64,000 nucleotides of DNA from assembly GCA_025765615.1 (NCBI GenBank), contig JAIVFJ010000009.1, positions 372,001 through 436,000 on the forward strand, read 5' to 3'. The notes below the pieces were generated by a model. That model worked only from the letters and a program-made list of their open reading frames with translations, made no database searches and had not been told where the DNA came from. Source of the stretch: Zopfochytrium polystomum. Lineage: Eukaryota; Chytridiomycota; Chytridiomycetes; Chytridiales; Chytridiaceae. The position numbers and the translations under genes are program-made. Positions 1 to 9,100 of this stretch are shown piece by piece (the first letter of the stretch is position 1; every line of letters starts with the position of its first letter).

Positions 1-540
1 CGACGCGGTCGCAGCTTTATGTTCGAAGGTGACGTTCATTAATGCAAGGGAGCGACTGTTCGGCAACACAGGTCGATTTTGATACTCCGAAAAATGGGGT
101 TTGGCGCAGATCCATGCATTTCAGCGATTCCGTTTGTGGCAGTGATCTCATGCCTTGACCGCATTGCTGCAGCATCAACGGAATGACGGCAGGAAGAATT
201 TGATGGGCCGCCACCATATGGCTTCTGCTGATGGATGGGCGAAGGGGCGGCCTGAAGGCGGAGAGGGACACGTGAATGGCATTGAAGACAATCTCACCTT
301 CTGCATGGATAAACATCCAGTTTCTAGCGATTCAAAACACCAAAACAAAAATAATGATAATAATTGGGGACTGGGCATGTTTTGAAAGCAGTGGGGAAAG
401 ACTTGAGATCGAAAGATTTCTGAGACGGAACAGCCAGACGGGAATGGATGCAAGTCCTTACATAGTGAAGGCGATGCATTTGTGATGATCCGACGGCAAA
501 CACCAATTCTGTTTATTTCCAGCATTCCTTTCAATTCGGA
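1..540. other. no recognisable gene
   Basis: Short overlapping open frames occur on both strands, but none shows a known domain, repeated motif or gene-like exon structure. I see nothing here that I can support. The sequence ends where a duplicated fragment of the CFAP92-like gene begins. Confidence 0.4.
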
Positions 541-1037
541 CAGAAACGTGCGCACTCAACAAGCGCCACACTACTTGTTTCACGCGGCAGTCAAGACTGA
601 AGAAATGATACTTTGCGGCTATGCGCGGTTAAAATCTAGCCAAATACATTTATTGACCACATTCCACCGATCCCGTCTTCAAAGAGTTGGACCTACTTCT
701 GCTCTCGGAAAATTTCAACCTACTTTTCCGGAAACGGTAAGGTCAGGTCGAAGAAATCACTGTACAAATAGCTGCGGTCTTTCTTTATCCGCTGCAATTC
801 AGCCATTCTCCGCGCAGTCACAGAGCTTCGCTGGATGGGATAGTTGCTCACAACCTGCGACTTTTTCGCGCCGTCGAGGTTCCGTCCGGACACTGTCAAA
901 TTTGGACTGGTAGTCTCCGTTAGGTTGGGGTGCAGAAGCCGAGCAGACAATACCTTGTACTGTTGGAGGACGTTGACGCAATTGTGCTGGTGGGATTAGT
1001 CTTCAAATGCGAGGTTCCTGTCGTCCACTCCTGTAAA
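541..1037 (-). pseudogene. duplicated 3' fragment of the CFAP92-like gene
   Basis: This stretch is a diverged copy of the 3' end of the CFAP92-like gene at 27970-28475, in the same orientation. Both copies encode the same C-terminal block: a SVTARRMAELQR motif, then YLYSDFFDLTLPFPE and a TAG stop. Similarity runs on into the 3' untranslated part, including a shared AATAAA followed by T(G/A)TATTTGG-like sequence. The copy lacks everything upstream of the last exon and has a frame change relative to the parent, so it cannot make the whole protein. Homology stops near 1037 and near 541. It sits on the far side of the mobile-element island from its parent. A local duplication later split by transposons is my inference. 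Confidence 0.75.
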
Positions 1038-1074
1038 AGTTCACATCCTAGGCACTGGAGAAAACTTTCTGTGC

Positions 1075-1102
1075 AAAAAAAAAAAAAAAAAAAAAAAAAA
1101 AA
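1075..1102 (+). repeat. poly(A) run, 28 bases
   Basis: An uninterrupted run of 28 A lies just beyond the right edge of the CFAP92 fragment. The source gene is on the minus strand, so this is not where an mRNA tail would lie in a simple retrocopy. It may be a simple slippage tract. Confidence 0.8.
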
Positions 1103-1144
1103 CTTTTTTCCATTCGATGTAACCAAAGACAACTGCCACCAGCA

Positions 1145-1900
1145 GTGGCGGCGGGGCCAGCAGAGAAGGAAGGTAGAGTCGTCCACCTCGAGCGACACCT
1201 CGTTCCAGCCTTCGCTGCAGCTGTTGCGGCCACCACAGCCGCCGACATAGCCGCTGCCGACGAAGGGCAGGCGATGGGGGACGCTCCGGGTGCCGTTGGC
1301 CCCGACGCCAAGACAACTGCTCGACGCCTACCGATCAGCCTGCGGCACTTCGCGTGTCCCGTGGGTCCACGCTGGACCCACACGAAGCTTTACAGTAGCT
1401 TCCCCATCAATTCCTCCGACCTGAGCGACATACTAGATATTTGCGCCGCTCACCCGAGCGCCACCCGCTATATCAGTATCAACTTACGTTTTCCTGAACT
1501 CGTCGGACAGTTCTTTGACGCTGCGATAACATAGCATGAGCGCCTTCGCCTCCCTGCCCCACCCCTCCGAAGCCTTCGCATTCTCTCCTTCTCTTCCCTC
1601 ATCGGGACCCACACGCCACTCCCGCCTGCCTCCGCGGCCTCTTGTAACGCACCCCAAACCTCCGCTGGCTCTCCACAGTCACCAACAGCGAGCTCCTCCG
1701 TCGGCCCCGTCCCCCTCGCCACCCTCGCGTCCTGCTGTACGAAGCTGGAATTCTTCAACGGCCAGATCGGCAACGTTTCCGCCGCGGACCTGGACGCCAT
1801 GATGACCGCCACGCCGCGTCTGAACTCTTCGCACCTGACCCTGTCCGACACGTCCGACGCAGACGTCTGGGCGGACCCAGCGCTCGACGCCGCGCCGTAG
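1145..1900 (+). pseudogene. possible leucine-rich-repeat (F-box/RNI-like) gene remnant
   Basis: Two pieces of plus-strand frame resemble leucine-rich-repeat segments: DILDICAAHPSATRYISINL near 1420-1490, and TKLEFFNGQIGNV followed by an MMTATPRLNSSHLTLS stretch near 1738-1840, ending at a TAG around 1898. Weak repeat-like text (LTTLDLI) continues in another frame after that stop. The base composition is GC-rich, like the host genes and unlike the transposon island downstream. I could not build a continuous model, so it is either a short spliced gene or a broken fragment. The LRR assignment rests only on pattern. Confidence 0.3.
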
Positions 1901-1949
1901 TGACGGCACCTGACCACGCTCGACCTGATCGCGGCCCGATCTCACCAGG

Positions 1950-2550
1950 ATCTCCGCCGCCGCTGCCCTCGCGGTCGTCGACCCAGCGCTCGGGCAGGGT
2001 GGGCGGGTGGGCGGGGTTGACGGAGCGTGCTTTTTGTTGGCGAGAGAATCTGTTACGGGCGACAGATGGATGACGTGCGGCTGTCTGTCTGGATTCGCGG
2101 TTGCCCTTAGCGTTAACTTTCGGGATTGGTCGGGGATTTGTATTTAATTGGCACCTTTGTGTGAATGGCCGCGTGCCTTACTCGCGCACTTGAGATATGA
2201 GAAGGAAGTAGGTGGGTTGATGGCTAGAGTTAATGGAAATGGTGATGGTTGGCTGAAGGGTGATTATGGTGGGAACTCGTGGCAGCATGCCATTGAAAGC
2301 ACTACGCATGTCGTGGAGCGAAGATGCTTCTCGGTCTCGGTCAAGGTCTCTCAGAAAATCCCTCGCGGCTAAATCAATTATGACCCACACATGCATAAGA
2401 CCATCATAAAATTTGAGAAATTCAGCGAATGTTGCCTTGCAGTAGACGAAACTGCTCACAAAATTTCTTTCTTCCAGCTGTTGAATTGTGCAAGAAAGAG
2501 GCAAAGGAAGCGTGCTGCTTTGTGGGTGTCCAAACGAAATCTTTTATTCA
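1950..2550. other. no recognisable gene
   Basis: Only short unsupported frames are present. The right end leads into the Tc1-like element, whose exact terminal inverted repeat I could not define. Confidence 0.35.
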
Positions 2551-4320
2551 GTATGTAGTGCGACCCCCACCTGCTGCAACCACAGCAGCAATCCTTCTAG
2601 GCATACTTTCAATCAAGTTTCGGCAAACTTTAGGGGAATTTGCCTCCACTGGCAGCAGATTCGCTCTCGGAGCTCTGCATTGGATCTTGGATATCTTTCA
2701 TAGGAATTCAGCCGAGTTTTCAAATCACTCCACAGATGCTTGATAGGATTCAGGTCTGGAGATTGAGCTGGCCACTCAAACAACAAAATCCTTGCTCTTT
2801 CAGCCATCCCTTGGTGTATTTTGATGTGTGCTTGGGTCATTGTCTTGCTGAAAGGTGATTCCTGCAGGGTTTCATCCAGACTGGGGATAAGACTGTTTTC
2901 CAGAATTGTCAAATATTGTTCCGAGACCATTCTTACTTCTACAAATGCCATTTGCAGCACCCCAGTCCAGGTAATAGCACCCCAAACCATCTGGGAACCG
3001 CCGCCAAACTTCTTGGTGGGTTGTATCTTGCAGTGGTTTTCCTGGGATTCTCCAAGCGTAAGCCATGCCATCTGAGCCCTCCATGTTGATTCTAGTCTTG
3101 TCAGACCAGATGACACACTTAAAATCCTCAACAGTCCAGTTTCAAATTTTTGAGTGAAGTCCAAGGGGGCTTTCTTGTGTCTGGGAGATAAGGCTGGCTG
3201 TTTTTTTTCCCCAAAGTCCTCAGACCTGCGTCCCAAAGCGCGCAGCGCACTGTTTCAGGTGACACAGTGTCTCCAGTAGTTGTATGGTGAATTTGGGCAA
3301 GATGGGTTGCGTTTTTCGCCTCGCCACAGCTGATTTTTCTCACGTACAACTGCTTTTTAGGGATGAGAGCTTGCTTGGGTGTTATGAATCACCCTCTGGA
3401 AACCTCTGGAACCTTCTAGAACATTCCTTCATGGAACCTTCTGGAACCTTTTTTGCTTTCCTGACTTGTCTTGTTGTCATTGGTTTCATTGGTATCATTG
3501 TATTACTAATTGCTCTTTCTGGAACTCTCTTTGAGTCTTCACAAGGAAGACTCTCAAAAGGTATAAAAGGGGAATGTGGGACCTGTCCCATCCCTCAAGT
3601 GAATTATTGTTGTTGGGTGGAACTGACTGCTTAGCAGCAAGAGGTACAAGACGGACCTGAACCTATTGTGACTGTCAATTATCGTTCTCACAATGCTCAT
3701 GGGACAGCGAGCCACTGCCAATGCAAACCTGGGCGCTGGCTTGCGCTGATGACAAATACTCTGAGTATTAAGTGGAACAGAAACCCAGTGCCAACAGTTT
3801 TCCTGATAATATAGGAGAGGTTTTTACCCTGTGCTGGTCACGCTTGCCTAGCAACTATTACAGCATGTGTATTATCATCATGTATCAATAATTCATAACA
3901 GAGTTTTTTCTCTTTCTCTCCATGTTGGGGAGAAGGACCACCCACAAACACACATCTCCAATTCACTCCTTCCACTCACTCACTCAGAGTAGACTGTTGA
4001 CAATTGTTTCCAATACAATCATCACTCCTCTCAGTTCCTTGTCTGCCTTGTCCTGTCCTGCCCTGCCCTGTTCCTGACAATGCTGGTTTGATAAGTGCCT
4101 CTGGACACTCGCTGTTTTGGATTCAATCGACAGTGCGACGTCCTACGTCCAGTCTGGATGCAATTTCGTGACTGGAAAGACCTTGGTCGATGGGATTGAG
4201 CACATCATTTTTTTTTGCAAGTGTCAGAGCTTTTATTGATTGGGAGATGACACTGGAGCAAGTGGGAGCGCTTTCAACAATGCCCCATCGTCCTTGTGCA
4301 ATTGCACTGATAAACAAATG
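2550..4320 (-). mobile_element. decayed Tc1/mariner-type DNA transposon
   Basis: Minus-strand frames carry the pieces of a Tc1-family transposase in the right order. The N-terminal helix-turn-helix (GLSSHEIASRLDVGRRTVD, about 4123-4200) comes first, then the central linker, then the C-terminal catalytic part with AQSPDLNPIKHLWSDLKTRL near 2740-2800. The last motif is diagnostic for Tc1-like DDE enzymes. The reading frame is interrupted by several stops and shifts (for example near 3225, 3120, 2880 and 2740), and a solo LTR of about 700 bp splits the HTH from the rest. Clear terminal inverted repeats were not found. It is a dead copy; mobilisation in trans cannot be judged without its ends. 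Confidence 0.8.
3376..4079 (+). mobile_element. probable solo LTR inserted in the Tc1 element
   Basis: A 704-bp block interrupts the Tc1 transposase frame. It begins TGGGTGTTATGAATC and ends CTGACA (TG...CA), carries a good TATA box (TATAAAAGG at 3562-3570) and encodes nothing. Flanking pentamers ttgct and atgct match at four of five positions, as expected for an old 5-bp target duplication. This is the usual leftover of LTR-LTR recombination. Orientation is inferred from the TATA box. It does not resemble the LTRs of copia families A or B in this window. Exact ends are uncertain by a few bases. Confidence 0.6.
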
Positions 4321-5026
4321 AAAATTCGTGTACTTCTTCTATATATACAGGGTTGTTGGCCCTGCAAATCTCACAGGCATATCTTTATTTTTGCAGCTGT
4401 ACTTGCATTCGCCAGCCCAACCTTGAAAACATTGGCCCAATTTGTGAGCCATTGTCATTGAAGACACGAAGATGGCCTTTTCGAGACGAGCATCGAGCAG
4501 TCGAGATATCCTTGTCATGCACTCGCCTTTTCACACTTTTTAAAACGGGGAGGACAGCCCCAAAACAGCCGAGCCATAAAGACAGAGCACTGATTCTGTA
4601 GCCACGGTGGGACGTCTAGCTTGCCGGTTGCTTGTTGCTTTAACAGTATGTGACTGTTGCTGGTTAAAAAGGGATGGCAAAGGGGGAAATAGCGGGGGTG
4701 GCGGCTGTGGGAATATCTGTTGAGATTCGACCCACGGGGTACACTACGCCCGTTACTGATGATCCCTTTGAGAACTACATCCAATCACATTGGATGGGGT
4801 GTTTGAAGGGCTCAGTAGATTCAATACTTGAATGGGGCGCTCGGAAGGGCTAATCTGTTCTCAATAAAAAGAGATAGGCAAAGGCGGCTGTTGTTCTAGC
4901 TTTGTTCATCCTACCGGTAGGAACAATGCAATTAGAACATGCACAAAAACGCTCAAACTACGCACTCTGCACATGTAACACAGCACAGCAAGCATGCAGA
5001 AGCAGTGTACCACTGCCCAATGCTCC

Positions 5027-5134
5027 GGAATTCCGCTCTCTGCATCGGAATTCCGCACTCTGCATCGGAATTCCGCTTCCTGATCTGGAATTCCTCTCTC
5101 TGCACCGGAATTCCGCTTCCTGATCTGGAATTCC
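5027..5134 (+). repeat. LTR minisatellite with GGAATTCC core
   Basis: Six copies of a palindromic GGAATTCC core recur every 20 bp or so, with CTCTGCATC or TTCCTGATCT spacers. The 3' LTR also has six cores (about 11875-11985). The A' LTR has four, some mutated to AGAATTCC or GGAATTCT (20934-21000). Unit number and spacer order differ among LTRs, so the array changes by slippage or unequal exchange. Confidence 0.85.
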
Positions 5135-5384
5135 AGCTTTCCTGCTGTGTGTGCTGTGCAATCTGAGCAATGCAACAGGCATTTAGGAATCAGGGAATGC
5201 ACCAATCACTGCATTTCTAAAAGTGAGATAAAAACTGAGCTCACCAGAGATTGCACCAATCATTGGATTTCTAAAAACAAGGAAAAAAGCGGCTTGTTTC
5301 CCAAACAAGCTTCCTGATTTGGAAACAACCAAACCAATTTACAAGCAACTGTTTCTCAAACAAGCTGTAAATTGGTTCCTGGTG

Positions 5385-5600
5385 GTACTCAGCCCAGACA
5401 AAGTACTGTGGTACTCAGCCCTGGCTGGTACTTAGCCCTGGGTGGTGCACAGCCCAGGCTGGTACTCAGCCCTGGGTGGTGCTCAGCCCAGGATGGTACT
5501 CAGCCCTGGTTGGTACTCAGCCCTGGGTGATGCCCAGCCCTGGGTGGTACTCAGCCCTGAATGGGTACTTAGCCCAGGCTGGGGGCTGGTGCTCAGCCTG
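5385..5600 (+). repeat. LTR minisatellite, about 17-bp TGGTACTCAGCCCTGG unit
   Basis: Roughly a dozen imperfect tandem copies of a unit close to TGGTACTCAGCCCTGG lie upstream of the LTR TATA box. The same array is in the 3' LTR (about 12228-12450) and, inverted, in the A' LTR (about 20535-20695). The place just upstream of the promoter would suit an activator-binding array; that role is inference. Confidence 0.8.
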
Positions 5601-6143
5601 CTTCATCTAATTTCTGTGGCCTGCTCTGTGCAGTCCACTGCTCCCTCTGTTTTCTGATGGCTCCAACCTGCAGGAGTATAAAAGCAGCAACCTCTCACAG
5701 AGATCAAACAAGGAATCCAACCCCCTCCTTGCTGCTTTGACAGAATCCAGTGCAAAACAAGCCAATCTCTCTTCCTCCATTTGCTCTCTCTTCCATCTCT
5801 GCCCACTCACTCCTCTCTCCTCTCTCCATCCTCTCACTCCTCTCCCTTTTCCATCATCACTGCTCTCTCTCTCTCTCCCTCTTCATCCCCACACACACCA
5901 AGTCCCTCCAGTCCTGGGTGGGATTTCATCACAAAGCTACCTGCAAGCCGTCGGCCACATTTGTACGCTCGAACAGGGCCCTGCTGCTCTTACAAGAAAA
6001 GGGTTTCTGACTCTAAACAAGACCAACCTGTCTGTGAGCACCGGCTCACCAGCTACTTTAAGGCAACAAAGGGCTCTTGGCTCTCTACAAGAAAGGGCTA
6101 CCGCTCTAAACAAGTCCACTGGTCCACCAAGCCGCTACCTAGC

Positions 6144-9100
6144 ATGTCTTCTTCGACCCCCAAGGCTGTCCGCTTCTCTTCTTACGGCTACCAGGCTTGG
6201 GAACTGCATGTGGAAGAAGTCATCAAGCCGGTCATGGCATACAATCTTGTTGCCAGCTTCCTCAAGCCTGATTACTTCGGTACGTTCAACGAGCACTGCA
6301 CCAAGGTCGGCATCGGCGCTGCTCCTCCCAGTATTGGTTCTCCCCCTGAATCCTCTGCAACGGTGGAGGCCAAGGCCGCGTACAGTGAGATGTACCGTCT
6401 GCACCACGCTGCCCTTGACAAGTACCACACTGGTATACGCCAAGAACACAAGACCTACAGGGAGCTTGAGGCCCAACACGACAAGGCGGTTGCTACCCTC
6501 GACTCCTGCTCGCGCATTGAGGATGTGCGCTCCATGAATGCGGCAAACATCACCAACTGCGCTGACCGGTACAAGTGGCTCAATGACAAGTACGCCCTGC
6601 AGGACCACACTGGTTCACAGCAGGACAAGTGGCTTGCGACTTACAGTCGTTTGGCAAAACCCAGAGACTCTGGTCCGGCAGTCCAGGAGTGGTACACCAC
6701 TCTGACCACACTGGTCACGGATTGGCTGAAGCATTTCAAATGTACTGCCACCACTTGCAGGGGTGTGACAAACATCCTGCGTTCTGCCATCATCCACAAA
6801 GCAAGGGAAACGCTGCCTGGACATGAAATCTTCTCTGGCGTTCGTCAAAATCTTCTCAAGGGGCTGTCAGGCTACGCCAACACCAGCAATCTCGTCAAGG
6901 AGTTGACAAACTGCCACACGCTGTACCAGCAAAGCAAAGAGAAGAACAGCAGACACTCTACTCACCATGGCACTTCTGAGATGGAAACAGCTGCTTCAGC
7001 AAAGACCTCAGTGGCAACCAAGAAGCGCAAGATCGGTGAGGCACTCAACGGCAAGCCTACTTGTGACCTTCATGGAATCTGGGTCTCACACTCTCGCGAG
7101 GAATGCCTCAAGTTCCCTCACGGGAAGTCAGAGCCAGCTCGCCCTGCAAAGAAGGCCAAGGGCAAGCAGCCTGCACACGCCAAAGAAGCCAAGGCCACAC
7201 CAGCTGATTCCAAGAAAGCTACTGAGACTGCCAAGATTGCACGTGAGGTGGCCGCTAAAGAACACCACCAAGCCTCTTGCGCAGCCTCTGGGGATTCTCC
7301 TCCCCACAAATGCTACAGGATGGATACTCCACCACCGCCTACTGAAACAGAAGATGTCGAAATGTTGGAGTTCAGTACTGAGGGTGCTGCGCGCCTTGCA
7401 GACACATCAGCTCTAGACGACTTCCTTTCAGTAGAAAGGGCACTTGCGGCACGGGAGTTTGAAATTGGAACATGCCAGGCCGTTGAGGTGGAGGAGGAAT
7501 TTGAAGTGGAACTCACAGTTACACTTCTTGACGGCAGAATGGATCCAGACTGGATCACTGACAACATTGTCTCAAACGTCGGCTACAAAGTGATGTACGA
7601 ATCTGGACGTTTCCTCTACCGCAACGTCACCTACCGCCGCATCTATGAGACTGCACTGATGGCAAGACTTGCTGGAGGCAACCCACACCAGGTCATCCTT
7701 GACTCTGGAGCTTCCAGGACAATGTCGCCTTGTGAAGAGCACTTCACAAACTTGCGGCCCACCTCCCAGCAGATCAAAACAGCTGACGGCTTTACAACTG
7801 CCACTGGAGTGGGCGACTTCACCCTGTTCGTTAACGGAAGAGCTCTCATCATGAGGAACTCGCTCTATGTGCCAGAGTTCTCAGACACTCTACTCTCAGT
7901 TCAGCAAATCGTGCGGCAGACAGGTCACAACGTGACTTTCACAGCAGACACAGCCCTATTGCACCCTCGGGTACATGGTTCAGACTTTACCATTGCTCAC
8001 AGGGACACAGGAAATGTTTATGTTGTGGACCCTTCTCTTCTGACGGGACATACTGGTCTCGACAGGGCAGAACTTGGAAGGGACGCGCCGACTCCTTCGG
8101 GGGACGCCCCAGGTGAGTCGCAACAGCAAACTGCTCCTTTGCAAACTGCAACTCCAACTTTAAGTCAAACTGACCCAGACCCTTTACCAAACCCTCAGAA
8201 CATTGAAGCAGTCCGAGCTCTTCACAAGAAATTTGGTCACCTGTCTTTATCTTCTTTGAAGCGTACTTGGTCAAATCTGAATAAAGTTGGTCATTCATTT
8301 TTCCTCATTCATGACATTCCCTGCGTGACATGTGATGTTGGGAAATTGAAAGCTTCGCCTATCCACTCCACTTCCAGACCAAACATCACACTGCTTGGTC
8401 GTTTACACACTGATGCTGTCCCACTGCCTGCACGTGGACACCATGGTGAAAAACATTGGCAACTGGTTGTGGAAGAGTCAACCCGTTGGCTTGACATTGA
8501 GTTCCTCAACTCTTTGTCCGACGCGCCCACAAGATTCCGGTCTACGATCGAAAGGTTTGAACAACAACATGGCAAACATATCACATCTGTGCGCTGTGAC
8601 AGGGGGGAAATCTTCAAAGATGGAGAATTCAAAACTTGGGCCAATACTCGGCATCCTCCTATTGTTTTAGAACCTAGTCCTGCATTCACCAAGGAATTCA
8701 ATGGGCTGGTAGAACGTCAGGTCAACACTCTCAAAGACATGGCACACTGCATGCTCTTAGAGTCACGATTGCCCCACTCTTTCTTTGTGTATGCAGTCCG
8801 CTACGCAGCATACATCAAGAACAGGGTTTACCACTCTTACACTAAGAAAACACCTTATGAAGCTTGGTACGGTGAAAAGCCAAATGTTGATCACATCCGC
8901 ACCTTTGGCTGTTTGGTTATCCACCGTATCCCAAAGGAAAAGCGAACACTTAAACATCCTGACAAAGGGGCGCCAGGCATATTCTTAGGGTATAAAGGAA
9001 ACACTCTTCCAGTAGTCTACGACTTGAAAACTCAGAGAATATCGGAACACTTCCATGTCTCCTTTCACGAAAATGTTTTTCCTGGCATTGTGCGGAACTG

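Larger units (their letters stand above)
4718..5931 (+). repeat. 5' LTR of copia A
   Basis: The LTR is 1214 bp with TG...CA ends. It contains an AATAAA-like CAATAAAAAG near 4860 and a TATA box (GAGTATAAAAG, near 5675), followed by a CT-rich stretch in front of the internal region. Two internal minisatellites (5027-5134 and about 5385-5600) make up much of its length. Confidence 0.9.

Noticed and set aside
1075..1102. Poly(A) tract as proof of a retrocopy of the CFAP92-like gene.
   Set aside because: The tract is at the wrong end for a minus-strand transcript, and no target duplication was seen.
5027..5134. Regularly spaced palindromic repeats that resemble a CRISPR array.
   Set aside because: They are inside an LTR, the spacers are themselves repeated, and the genome is eukaryotic.
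5781..6143. Starting the copia A polyprotein at the first ATG of the open frame (5781).
   Set aside because: That ATG lies in the LTR; the frame from the LTR to 6144 is CT-microsatellite and leader sequence.
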